From Saccoglossus kowalevskii (Eukaryota > Hemichordata > Enteropneusta > Harrimaniidae): a stretch of DNA of 38,201 bases. The notes beneath the pieces were generated by a model. The model did not search any database and had not been told where the DNA came from. It saw nothing but the letters and a program-made list of their open reading frames with translations. Shown here piece after piece: positions 1 through 11,900 of this stretch (the stretch's first letter is position 1; every line of letters begins with the position of its first letter). The stretch is from positions 365,538 to 403,738 of the forward strand of contig NW_003140811.1 in assembly GCF_000003605.2 (NCBI RefSeq), read 5' to 3'. Position numbers and translations under genes: made by a program.

Positions 1-912
1 GTAACCTTATAGTATTACTCAAATTTGAAAATGACCATTTATGCAATATTCTTGGTAGTGTAGAGTTTGTGACATCTTATTAAAAGCATAGTAATATTGA
101 CAAACTTAAATAAAGCACTTAATGTGAGTCATATATCAACTTTAAACACAAATGTTTATATGAATTGTCCGTCTCATCATTCTGTGGTCTGTACATACAT
201 ATTCTAAAGTGACATCTACTCCACCCATCAAGCCACAATAGCAGTCCCTTATGAAAGAAAATACTGTGATTACCAGTAGTGCACCACTACTTATTGGCAT
301 ACGTGTTATAGCCTAAAAGGTAAGTCTCAACCCTTTGGTTCACATGAACTTGAGTGAACCTATAGTGACTGCTTTCCGATGCACTGTTGTATTTTGTTTT
401 GTTCATATATTTATATGGTTAATTTACATGATATCAGTTTGCAGCTTATGCACCACTGTGCAAGCACCGAATGAGGTTGCAGCACATAAACCAAAATCTT
501 GTGGTCTTATGAGCCACAACAGTGAGCCAAATGACAATATTTCTTGAGGTAGGCTTTAAGTGTTAGTAAACCTCCCTTAGTCTTGTACTGTTTCTTAGAG
601 TTACCCAACGAGTATGCTTACTACTGGATTGAACCATATTGAATCAGTGAAAGTGAGGCCCGCATGGACAAGGATTTTCACCAAAAACTATTTGGTTTAT
701 AAGTAAGCGTTTGAAGGCCCATTAGTTGCTTGTGTTTTACCACAAATTTGGTGAGTCACACTATTTTAAGTTGATTTCAGCATTGTGGTTGCTGCATGCA
801 TATTTACGCAAGTCATTTTGTACAGACGAACATTGGGCCTATGATCAGATTAGAAACAACAACCCGAATGTACACAGTGCATCTGATATAATGCATGTGT
901 AATTTCGATCAC

Positions 913-976
913 CGGCATAGCTGAGTTGGTAAAGTGGCTTCTCCACAGCTTGGCAGATCATCTGGTCTTGCACTGG
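913..976 (+). repeat. tRNA-derived SINE head or tRNA pseudogene
   Basis: TAGCTGAGTTGG at 918-929 fits an RNA polymerase III A box exactly. About 35 bases downstream, GGTCTTGCACTGG sits where a B box would be but matches poorly. The segment runs straight into an A-rich/T-rich tail (977-1003), as in a tRNA-derived SINE. No cloverleaf with proper stems can be drawn, so it is not a working tRNA gene. Confidence 0.4.
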
Positions 977-1575
977 AAAAAAAAACTTTTTTTTAAAAAA
1001 AAAGAAGTGTCACACAACCTCAGTCTCAAACTGCCAAATAAGCTAGTATAAAAATAGACAGTGGTATATAGAAGATAAAACTCAGTTTTTATTTGATTTG
1101 AGAAACACCCAAGTGCAATTTACAAAACTGTGGGTTTATATCTATAGCACCATGACAGTTATTTTTTTTTTTAAATCATCTAAAAATTATATTAGAAAAC
1201 AGTTTATCCACTTTGTTAGTCAATTGAATATTTTTCAGAAATATTCATTTTCAAGACTACACTTATAAAAAGAAAACAATATTGGTTAAATCGTTTTACA
1301 ATCTCACCAACTAGATTATCACTCTAATAGAAAAAAATTGTTGTGGAAGAAAGATCACTATTGTTTGGATGTGTAGCCATAAGTCATTAAAACATTGCCT
1401 GCTCTCATTACCTAATTTTCCATTCATTTTAGCTAACCGTTGTGGCTTTCAACAGATGATACGATAGATTTATTATATTTTAAATTATAGAATGTTACAT
1501 AACTGAACAATAATTTTGTGGCTGTGAACACATTACTTTCATCCACCAAACCAATTTCTGCAATAGCACAAAATT

Positions 1576-1812
1576 CATCACTAGAGGGAAGGCATATTGC
1601 CGAGTCAGTTTTGCCCCCGACCTTAGTTACTAGAGGGCAGATGTTTTGCTGAGTCAGCTTTGTCATGTGAGGCAGATGTGTTGCCCCCCCCCCACACTAC
1701 AGGCGTATTTAGGCCATACATATGTCACTAGAAGGCATGTGTATTGATAAGTCAGCTTTTATAAAAGGCAGTTACCCCCCATGTCACTAGAGGACTGGTG
1801 TGTTGAGACCCC
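1576..1812. repeat. Degenerate ~60-bp tandem repeat with TGAGTCAG cores
   Basis: Four diverged units begin with TCACTAGAGG or TTACTAGAGG-like sequence (near 1579, 1626, 1725, 1784). They continue through GGCA...TTG, three of them into an (R)AGTCAG(C/T)TTT core, and two end in runs of C. Unit lengths vary from about 50 to 95 bp. Confidence 0.55.
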
Positions 1813-1828
1813 CCCCCCCCAATTGACG

Positions 1829-1915
1829 GAGCATGCCCCCTGCCCCCCTAGTAAGGTCGCACCTTTGGAGCGAGGGATGGCGAGCAGGAACCCTCCCCCC
1901 ATGCAAAATTTCGTG
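1829..1915. repeat. C-rich dispersed repeat module
   Basis: The order GCATGCCCC, CCCC(C)TAGTAA, GTC(G/C)C(A/G)CCTT, GCGAG and a C-run followed by ATTTCGTG is shared with 15141-15225. The two copies are diverged but colinear over about 85 bp, so this is one dispersed repeat family. The second copy forms the right half of the inverted-repeat element at 14945-15305. Confidence 0.55.
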
Positions 1916-2218
1916 TCAGTCCGTGGAACCATTTATTTACCATAACACACTAAAATAGACTAAAATGGCTGTCATTACATTGCATGTAGTAATAAAAATA
2001 CTACTTGAAAATAAAACTAAATTGAGAAAAAAAAAACTGAATTAGGAATCTACATCCTCAAAAAGCCGACATGGGCTGTGAAAATTCGAACAGTGGTGCT
2101 AGGTCAAGAAAATAAAAAATAACTGACAAATCACAACTATTAACAAAAATAACACCCCCTGTTACCAGCACGCCGACCGTTCAGAAAAAAAAACTAAATA
2201 AAAACCTTTCCCTAAATA

Positions 2219-2220
<2 letters not shown>

Positions 2221-2262
<42 letters not shown>
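2221..2262. repeat. (AT)21 microsatellite
   Basis: Uninterrupted AT dinucleotide repeat of 42 bases. Confidence 0.95.
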
Positions 2263-2264
<2 letters not shown>

Positions 2265-2853
2265 ATGTATGATTTTCTGTTTATTTATTCTTACAATTTA
2301 AGTAATATAAAGACTCGCAGATTAAATCAGCAAAATATCTGTCCGCATATAACACCCTTAAATAGTCAATGTTGTGTGAAGGAGTATAAATATGGAATGT
2401 AAATCATATCCACTGATATAATATGATATGATCCAGGCGTATCACACTTCGAAAATAATAGGGTGGGTAGAATGACCAGCTGTATTTAATATTATAATTT
2501 ATTTAAAAATAAGTGAATTTGTTGTATGTATGGAAATACATATAACATAAGTGCAATAAAAAAATTGAGACATATGTGTACGTGACCCCACCCCCTCGAT
2601 TTCAAATGGTCAACCCTAAATCTGTTTCAAGAGAACATTTCGCTCTCGGTTTATGACAAGGATTTATTCGATTTAGTTTGCAAAATGTTGCTGACTTGCA
2701 ACGCGGAATTGTTCCCGCCACTTATCCATCCCATCCCCATCCCTACTTTAGTACATACGAGACTATATACTAGCATTTCGCATCTTCATTACAAGAACCC
2801 ACCACCCCTATTACAATATAAACTCGCCGTTATTAACATAATGTTTGTCAGTG

Positions 2854-2860
2854 TATAATT
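2854..2860 (+). promoter_or_regulatory. Possible TATA element for the first gene
   Basis: TATAATT lies 74-80 bases before the start codon at 2934. That would allow a transcription start near 2885 and a 5' UTR of about 50 nt. The surrounding DNA is AT-rich, so a chance match is likely. Confidence 0.2.
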
Positions 2861-2933
2861 TGGATCAAAACTGACGGCATCATTTTGAACGTTTTACATC
2901 ACCCACGAACGTTTGAGATAAAGCACGCACACC

Positions 2934-5900
2934 ATGAACAAATACGTACTGTCGTTTATGGTTGCATTGTTGTCGTTCACCGTCGTCTGTGCCGTGTCTC
3001 CGTTTCACCAGGTATGTGCACACCGTGATATATTTTCAGTTTTGCATTTTTAGTTAGGTGCGTTATTATCACTCCCGTTCAATAGCCAAGACATAGCTTA
3101 CATACCAGGGCGCATGCGCCACCTTGTCTTTGCTAGCTGTATATATAAATGTTAAAATAAAAAATAAGGATCAACAAGCTTAGTTGATTTGCTTCTAAAA
3201 TGAAGCCTAGGATATTGATTTTTATGGGTCGAATAATAACCGTTCTACCCTCCCCGAGTGTGTGTTTTAGATGACGTCATATAATAAGAAATACACCTGA
3301 ATAGATGATGTATTTTAAATGCTGTTTGATTGCTATAATCGCGACGTGCTTTCAAAACGTATCCATGCAATGAACAATGTGACGGTAATCGCTCAAATAT
3401 TATTTCGTCTTAAACATTTTTTTTTTCAATATTCAGAAAATATTACCTCAACTGTATTGTTTTTACAAATCTGACTATTGTGGGTTGAATTACAAATGAT
3501 ACATATTTAGCAATCATTATTGCAATATGTTTTTATCTATAAAATACAATTAATAATTAACGATTCTAGAAAAAAAATCGCAAAAATAAAAAAATAAAAT
3601 TACATGTATATTTATGGGGCGTTTACTGTTCATCGCATTCTATCTGAGCGGGCACGTACACATGAGTTGTTACATTTGAAATTCACATTGACATGATGTT
3701 TTGGTTATTCCCTAAAGGCACAGGTGGTTAATGATAATTCAATGCACACGCTCAATTATATTTTTCCCTGTATCATTAAGAACTGCAATGATCAGCCTAT
3801 TGTATTTGCTTGGGTCTCAACAATAAACGAGGCGTTTTTAATTTAGATGACAATGTCGACAGAACTCACTTACCACGTTTCAGCATATTTCCGAAACCAT
3901 GACTACTCAATACTTGTAAGCACCCGATAGATCAATTAGTCTAGAACTGAAGGTGGATTTTGCTGGAAGTTAATATGTTATTAAATGACATTCGGGTCAC
4001 CCCAAATCGGTACACCGGTACGATCACTGTATTACATGTGTGAAGCAAATTGTGTGATAATAATTTTAATTGCAAGTCCTAATTTCAGTTGCATTTTTCA
4101 AAGACTAAACTATAAATGATGAGGCAATTTTTCGCTGTCAGCGGTGGCGTTTGATTTTACATATACTAGTAACACATTTGGGTATCAAAATACATTTATT
4201 GTGTTTAATGTTAACAAAAACAAACTAGGTAAGTAATAAAATCTTTCACATACAATATTAAGAGAAATAAATTGAATAAGATTAGATTAAGTACTAGGGT
4301 AAACTGAAGAAGAAAATAGCATTCAGCTACTCAATCCTAGACACAATATTGGAAAGATGTTTAGATTCACGTGCCATAGGGTAGTGCTACGCAAGTTAAT
4401 TAATTAGTTACAAATGACCACAACTTGATAATTCTTTACAAATGACCAATAATACAGATTCTATAAAATGAAGAAAATATGTGGACGATAACAACAACAA
4501 TAACAAATAGGATTTATGTATATTCTTGTATAAATGATTTTTTCAATGATTTCTTAGACTAGACGGGTGATTTTTACGATCTAATTTCAATTCGAGTAGC
4601 GTTCTAATGTTTCGCGCCAACGTACGACATTGTAAACTGACCAGCAGATGTGTTGTTATGTTCAAGAAATAAGCGTTGACCTTGTAACAGCAATCAAGCG
4701 GTTGGATATTAATAATTTGATAACACGGGTGTTGAATTGTAGTTGACTAACTCAGGAACAAATGTACAAATTTGTAATTCAAGTCTCTGTAAGTTGTAGA
4801 TAGTCTGGCAAATAAAGGCGTGCATGGAGTTGTTCACGGAATATTTCGCCATACTCCAATATCATAGGTAATCTATCTAGGAATGAACGGATTGTAAAGA
4901 AGGATTAAAACGTTGTTACGAGGTAGAGTATGGTGGAGAATTGGGAGCATCCCACATTCCACCTGATACATATATTTTTGCAATGCTACATTTCTTGCCA
5001 AGGTGCTATCCAATTAATTGTGCAAGTCGGGGAGGTAAGGCCTCAACTTTATTATCCATACTCGGGCAATTTATGTTGCAACATGGTTAATCCATATGCC
5101 CCCGGGAATATGCTCTTACGTGTTGTTCGCAGCAGTCTGTCTTCCCCGTGACGTCATTACGTGTTCAATAGTGCCGATTTTCTCGAATCGTCAGTACGCG
5201 TGTGCAGAAACCGCAGATCTGATATTTTAGAGAGAATTCGTGAGACATCTATCGATTGAGAGATATCAATCAATTCGACAACATACAAAATCCATCTCCT
5301 TGTTTGTAACAGAAATAGTAATATGATTAACAGAACGGGATATATGAATAGTATAGTGTTGTGTTTCCACGATGCAATGGGTTGGCAAACAAGATGAATA
5401 TCACCTCAAATTCGCCATCTTGTGTAATTCCAATTTCTGGAACATGGGCCACTGGGAATATTTAGTAATCGTTTCCTATGAGTGAATTTTCTTTCACTGC
5501 GAGATATCGCGTAATGCGTGAAAGAGTGTATTTTCATAGTTTTATGTCGAAATGCTGATTTTTTAAATCAATTATGGCTTTGAGATACCATTACGTCATC
5601 AAAATATTCCCTCATAAATTTTTATTTTTCGACCCAAGCGTAGTGCTGTGGTCAGTGTAGGGAAAGGTTCGGGTCGTGGAGTAGGAGAGGTTTATAGTTC
5701 CATGGGGAGACTAAGGCGAGGTGTGTCTAGTTAGAACACAAAGTAGCAACCCATTTAATCGTTAAAACTAAGCATCTATATACTGTTACATGTCAATATT
5801 TGTGCAAACAGAAATTGTAGGGTAGCAGGATGTTGCATAATACTTAAGTCGTAAAGATTACCGTACACATGGTTAGCCATTCGTTCTTCTTATCTATGCC

Positions 5901-8900
5901 GTCAAAGACATAACACATTTTCCGACACTCCGGGCGGGCCGGTTGAGCAGATAGATAATCGAAAGTAATAGTTAAACCACAGTCCCTCTATTCTTCTATA
6001 AGTTTATAGTTCCATGGTTAAAGGGGAACCTTCCAAACCCATGGATTGCACCAAAGAATCATGGGACACTATTGTTTATGTTGTTTACAATGTTAATCTA
6101 TCTTTTGTTATCCATTGTTATTTTAATCCAGAAAGTAAATTTGTTGTGAGATTAGGCTTAACTGGAAGGTGTCCCTTTAAACGAATAAGGTTATAAACAG
6201 AAATATAAAAATATATTGATACAATGTGAAATAACGAAAAATGTGACGTGGGGCGAACACTCTAATTAAACGAATAGCACAACTTGAACAAATTACAATT
6301 CGAATATTACGTACAATTACGAATATTAAAAACACAATACTATAAAACATGAACATGATACAAGTCTATGATTACATATCAGGTTATTCTACAATGAAAT
6401 TTGGATTTGCGGTTGAAACACAATCTGTATCTTTTCACAAATGCATTACGTGCATCATGTCCGACAACGGTTTCACAGACGTGTGTAGAGTGAGGCCCTT
6501 TGCAGTAGGCGCACTTGAAGGATCTTGTGGGTTTAGCGACCGTAGATCGAGAAGATTTGTGTCCAACATGAAAGGATGTTATAGAAGGTAGACACCTTTC
6601 ACTGGAGAAATTATCATTGAAGTACTCTATGGGGATACCTGCTTGTCTGGCTTGAATTTCCGTATGGACCGCTTCCTTTAACTCGTGTAGTGACCACGCT
6701 GTGTTACCATGCTCGCGGGAAATCTGGGTTTTGACGTTTGCCGGTAATTTATCAAAAATGATTGGCACAAGTAAATCACCATACGAATCCTTACTTTCAC
6801 CGATGTGAGTTTGGAGATTGTCATAAGAGTTCGTCATGTTGGATAACGTATTATCTGGCGGCGGTAGTTCCAAAAATGCCTTCGTGTAGCTTGAACTAAT
6901 TTTGTGTTGCTGATCATACCGTTGTTACAAGGTGGCTAGCGCTTCTGGATAGTTGGCATTGGTTAACTGGAGGCCCTCGATCGTTCGCGCTGCTTCACCG
7001 CTTAGTTGAGCAGTCAATTATTGGAATTTCGGGGCCTCTTCCAGCATATCTAGTGATGATGTGAATGTGTCAAGAAACGTAGTATATTTTGGAATGTTAC
7101 CTTCGAATTTCGGCAAATACGATTTGGGGAGGTTGACCGTCCGTCTTGTTGTAGACGATGTCAAGGAGGTGTCATACATTGAGCTTGCTTCAGGTATCGA
7201 TCTCTGCTGAGTGTTTCTCTCTATGAAGTTTTCGTAACGTACCACATGTAAGTTGATAATTATAGCATATTCATCCGCTTCTTCAAAGTACCGTGCGTAT
7301 TCGTCTTCGTCTTCAATTTCGTCAAGTATTATTTCGTCGCATTCCTGGATCCAGGATGGTTTCTATGAGTTTCTTGATGTCTCGAATTGTTGTCACCGTT
7401 ACGTTTTTGTCTGACGCAAGGAGTTTTTTTCTTTTCTCGTAATCTCTTCAGCCTTGTTGAGTTGCTTGGTCAATTGGTCTGTCTTGTCCTTCCGTTTCTT
7501 GTAAGCCCTTTGGCTTTCTGTCTGTTGAGTTGCACGATCGGTAGGCATGTCGAAGGTGTCTTAGTCTTGACTGGGGACTCACGATCCTGGTCTCGGCACC
7601 AAACATGTAGGGAAAGGTTCGGTTCGTGGAGTAGGGGAGACTAAGACGAGGTGTGTCTAGTTAGAACACAAAGTAGCAACTGATTTAATCGTTAAAAATA
7701 AGCATCTATATACTGTTACATGTCAATATTTGTGTAAACAGAAATTGTAGGGTAGCAGGATGTTGCATAATACTTAAGTCGTAAAGATTACCGTACATAT
7801 GGTTAGCCATTCGTTCTTCTTATCTATGCCGTCAAAGACATAACACATTTTCCGGCAGTCAGCAGGAGGGTCCCACAGTGATAGAGGGACTGTGTGTCAG
7901 CGTTTTCGCCCGGGCCAGTTGTGAGATCGACCTACACGGTCGATTTACTCAGCGGTATATATTCCACGGTATTATATATTATTCAGACTGTACGTGGGTG
8001 CTATTCAACACAAACGTCAAATGTAATCAGTGTGCAAATCATTATTTAAATTAGTATGAATATTACAAAGTTCCCTATATAATTTGTAGACGATGAGATT
8101 GCCTTTAGTAGAAGAAAACACTCTTTCTAAGTGATAAACGAATGTATATATTTATGAGTAGCATATTTTACTACTACTTTAGTTTTACCACCCACGAGAG
8201 CGTCTAATATATGCACGATTACTTGTCTAGTGTTTCTCTCTCAAGTCAGTGAATGATGTCACTGTTACATAGTGCGCAATCGTCTTAGCGCATTCGCTGT
8301 GTGTATGTGAAACAGACATATGTCTTTGTACGCAAGTCACGTTTCATTTATGGTATATTGATCGATTAAATTCAACTCTATTGTGTACGCGAACAGTCAT
8401 GATGGACATCAACTGATGTTAATAATCATGATCATAGTGATATAATGGTAACACGATTTCACCGCGATGTGCATGCGGCAACTGATCACCTAAATAGGCA
8501 CCATTTTATTCTTACGTAACAACGTAGATGGAGATGACTGCTTTTGTTTATGCCCATATGAAAGAGACAAATGAACACTTTGGTATTTTAAAACGTGACT
8601 AAACTCGATTGCCCTCGGCCGATAAACAAAATCTTTGATAAACCCATATTTCTGAATATATTTTTAGTTGTCACATGTCTACCAGCACATGTCTGCAAAG
8701 CAAAACATCTAACTGCACAACAAATCATTCACCACGGCGCAGCTGTGACTTAGTAATATCGACGGAACCGAAATTTCGAATGTCTGATTCGATTTGTAAA
8801 ACAAACAATAAAAAACAAAAAACAATTACACAAAAAAAATAAGACATGTCTTTCTTTTGTTGACGTCAATCATATTTCATTTTGGCTAAGGTAGTAGTTT

Positions 8901-11900
8901 GGCATATTCTATTCCATTCAAGGGGATGGTACTTTTCTCCCAAAATGGATAACATTATTTAGCTGGGAAAACAACTCGTCAATGCATTACATTACGTTAT
9001 TTATTTTTATTAATATCGCCACTGGTTCGATTATATCGATTCCTCGATCGGTCGGATGGGTGTAGTCGGTAATGTAGAACAGTGACCTCACGCTGAAGAC
9101 GTTCTGAGGCAATAAATATAATTAGTTATGTAATATTGACTATCTGTTCTCGCCACCATTTTGCTCATTCGTATTTTAAGTACATTTAGGTACGAAACTA
9201 TGATTATATCGCCTCGATATACATCCCCTTATTTTGCGTCTGCATGCACAAATATCAGATCATACTAGTCACGTGGTCGGTCAACAATTTGAGGTCAGAT
9301 GTAAAAACTGTTTTTTTTTTACTTGACAACATTGAGAAACACACATTAGGTAATTAATTCAAATTGATCACTGAATACGCAATAGAATAGAATAGAATAG
9401 AATAGAATAGAATAGAATAGAATAGAATAGAATAGAATAGAATAGAATAGAATAGAATAGAATAGAATAGAATAGAATAGAATAGAATAGAATAGAGTTA
9501 TATTTTGCCCAGCCGCCTTACATGCGATTTTCGACAAAGAGTAGACATGTAAATGAAAAACTGTTACACTATGTTTATCTTTAAAAGATGTCCCAACCAC
9601 TCAATTTGGGGCACGCCTTCAAAACTTCGGTGTGTTCCGAGAGGAGTGTTAATTTACACGAAGCATGCACGAAGCATGCACGAAGCAACACATGCATGCT
9701 TAGGGGTAAAATTGCTTGAAAAATAACGAAATGGTCATTATTTGATGCGTCGAAAACCCTGAAATCATTATCACCTTATGGTACCCCCTATCATACCAGC
9801 ATTAATTTGGCCGTTGTCAACAAGACCCTTTAACTTTTCAGACACGAGTACTGTTATTTGGCCAATGTTTTGAATAACATGTTATAAATTATGTAAAATA
9901 ATGCGTTCGTACTCGTCGCTAAGTTATACTAGTAAGTGGAAAATAAAATGTGGGTGTGTACTTAGTATATTATTCATGCATTATATCGTATCAACCCAAC
10001 TCATAAAATGCAGAGCAAAGTGGGCGAGTATTATTCAGGTGTCGTCTGCGCTTATATCAAACATCATACGCTAGCATCACGCATGCGTCACGATATTTTC
10101 TCAAAATAATATCCGATTATGTTCCTTCGGATTAGCAATAAATCCTTGTTACCATGGCGTTTTGTACAATGATGGTTGCATGAAAACGTATTTCTAATTT
10201 GCCTCTTAGGGTAACTCCGTGTGGTATCAATTTTAAATCAATATCTTGCGCCGCTGTGATGCAACTTCCTTAAACCTTTTAGTATTTGTGTATACTGAAT
10301 TTTAGAATGAAAACAACCGTCGACAATGCACGTACGTACATTGGTAGTTTGACCTGTACTCAAATCAATCATATATAACATTATTAACAAGAGTCGTTAC
10401 GCGTAAACAATGCATTATCACGTTTCCCGACATGAGGCATGTCGATCACGTGATACCCCTCGCTAATAAATCGTGTCAACCCTTGTTGAAGTCATTATTA
10501 TGTTATTATGTTTCACTCTGCCGTAACCTATGATTATTTACACCGATTACAATTGACAATGTCCACAGTAAGATTAAGTCTATCACTTCCATTTATATAT
10601 CAGTTATATTCCAGTCTCCATTATGATTCAATTCAACACGTGGATGTCATACGTCATAAACGACCTAGCAAACACAGGCGTGTGTACAATGGTGATTTAT
10701 TTCCTATGTCATCACTACGTATCAACGCAGTGTCTTTATATTTCTTGATAGATTATTACTGTGAAAAATGTCAGTTTTAAAATACTTAGTGTACATTCGT
10801 CGTGTGTAATATGATTGCAGTCAGTCGCATACTTGATTATAATTTACATAACAGTTTAAGCAACCTCCAATATGAAATCAGAAACTTATATGCACGGTAG
10901 CGATGTATGGGTGCCGTAATACGTCGCTATGATTCCCGTTGCAGTACGTTCTATACGGCCACTAGCTGACGTTTAATTCTCTAACATGAGACGCGAATAC
11001 TTGTAAATATTCCCCGGAAATTACATTCACCAGGAATTGTAATTCATGTTCAATTCGAGTCAGACAATTTGAAACGTTGCTTAAAAATGAAAGTAAGGAA
11101 TTGGACCACTAGAAATTCTGGCAGAAAAACATTTGTTTTTCTTCTTATAGTTTTGTGCTAGTTCTCTGATATTCAGGCGTGCGGATTTTTATCAGTTATT
11201 TTCACTGCAGGATTTTGTTTTTAGGACTTTTTCTGTGAAGATTCTTTTTTTTTTTCCAATTATGCCATCGCTCCAGATTTGTTTGATGGTCAATTTCTTA
11301 AACGCTATTTGTAAGCTATTCATACAATTCAAACATTAGCTAACTGAATGTATCTTTTTATATTGTATTGCTATAGCGTGTTGCCAAGGTAACATAAAGG
11401 TAGTAGTGTTCAGTACCTTGCTGTAATGGTAATATTCAAATAGCAATTATGTATGTGGTATCAATGTCTCATTCAGCGTCACGGTAAAAATAAAAATAAT
11501 GATGATGACTTTATTTTATTTCACTTTGTAGAAAACCTAAATTAAATAAAAAGAATGATATCAGGCAACTGTACGTAATGTTCTCAGTTAATTGAATAGT
11601 AACACAGACATGTCCCTTTTGTCGTTTTCTGACTTGTACACGTACATCTTGCATAAGCTTAATTAATTGGTTTATGCCAAAAATACGTCATAGTAATTTT
11701 ACTGTAAAATATAATTTTATAATTTCAGAGTTTTGACAGATCTAAGAGAATCATAGAAGAAGACGAAGAGAAAGATTTGCCGGAGTTGACGAGAATAAAA
11801 AGAGTGCGACGCGAAGAAAACGCCGACGAAGACGACGATGTGCAAGCCAGAATAAAACGCGTACGGAAAGAAACGAAAGTAATCACTCACCAACTTGAAA

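Larger units (their letters stand above)
1..2850. other. Intergenic sequence without a recognisable gene
   Basis: AT-rich DNA upstream of the first gene. The short open frames show no codon bias, splice context or family resemblance that I can recognise. It holds a tRNA-like SINE head, a degenerate tandem repeat, a C-rich dispersed module and an AT microsatellite, which are listed separately. Nothing else stands out. Confidence 0.5.
5656..7857 (-). mobile_element. Internally deleted BEL/Pao-type LTR retrotransposon (gag only)
   Basis: The element is 2.2 kb, with LTRs at 5656-5927 and 7606-7857 that begin TG and end CA. It is flanked by a perfect 5-bp target duplication GTCAG (5651-5655 and 7858-7862). 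Coding runs on the minus strand. The only coding remnant is gag-like (6379-7548); protease, reverse transcriptase, RNase H and integrase are missing. Apart from a 20-bp insertion, the LTRs differ at roughly ten positions, so the insertion is fairly young. No purine tract is visible next to the 3' LTR. It sits inside intron 1 of the secreted-repeat gene, antisense to it. Confidence 0.88.
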
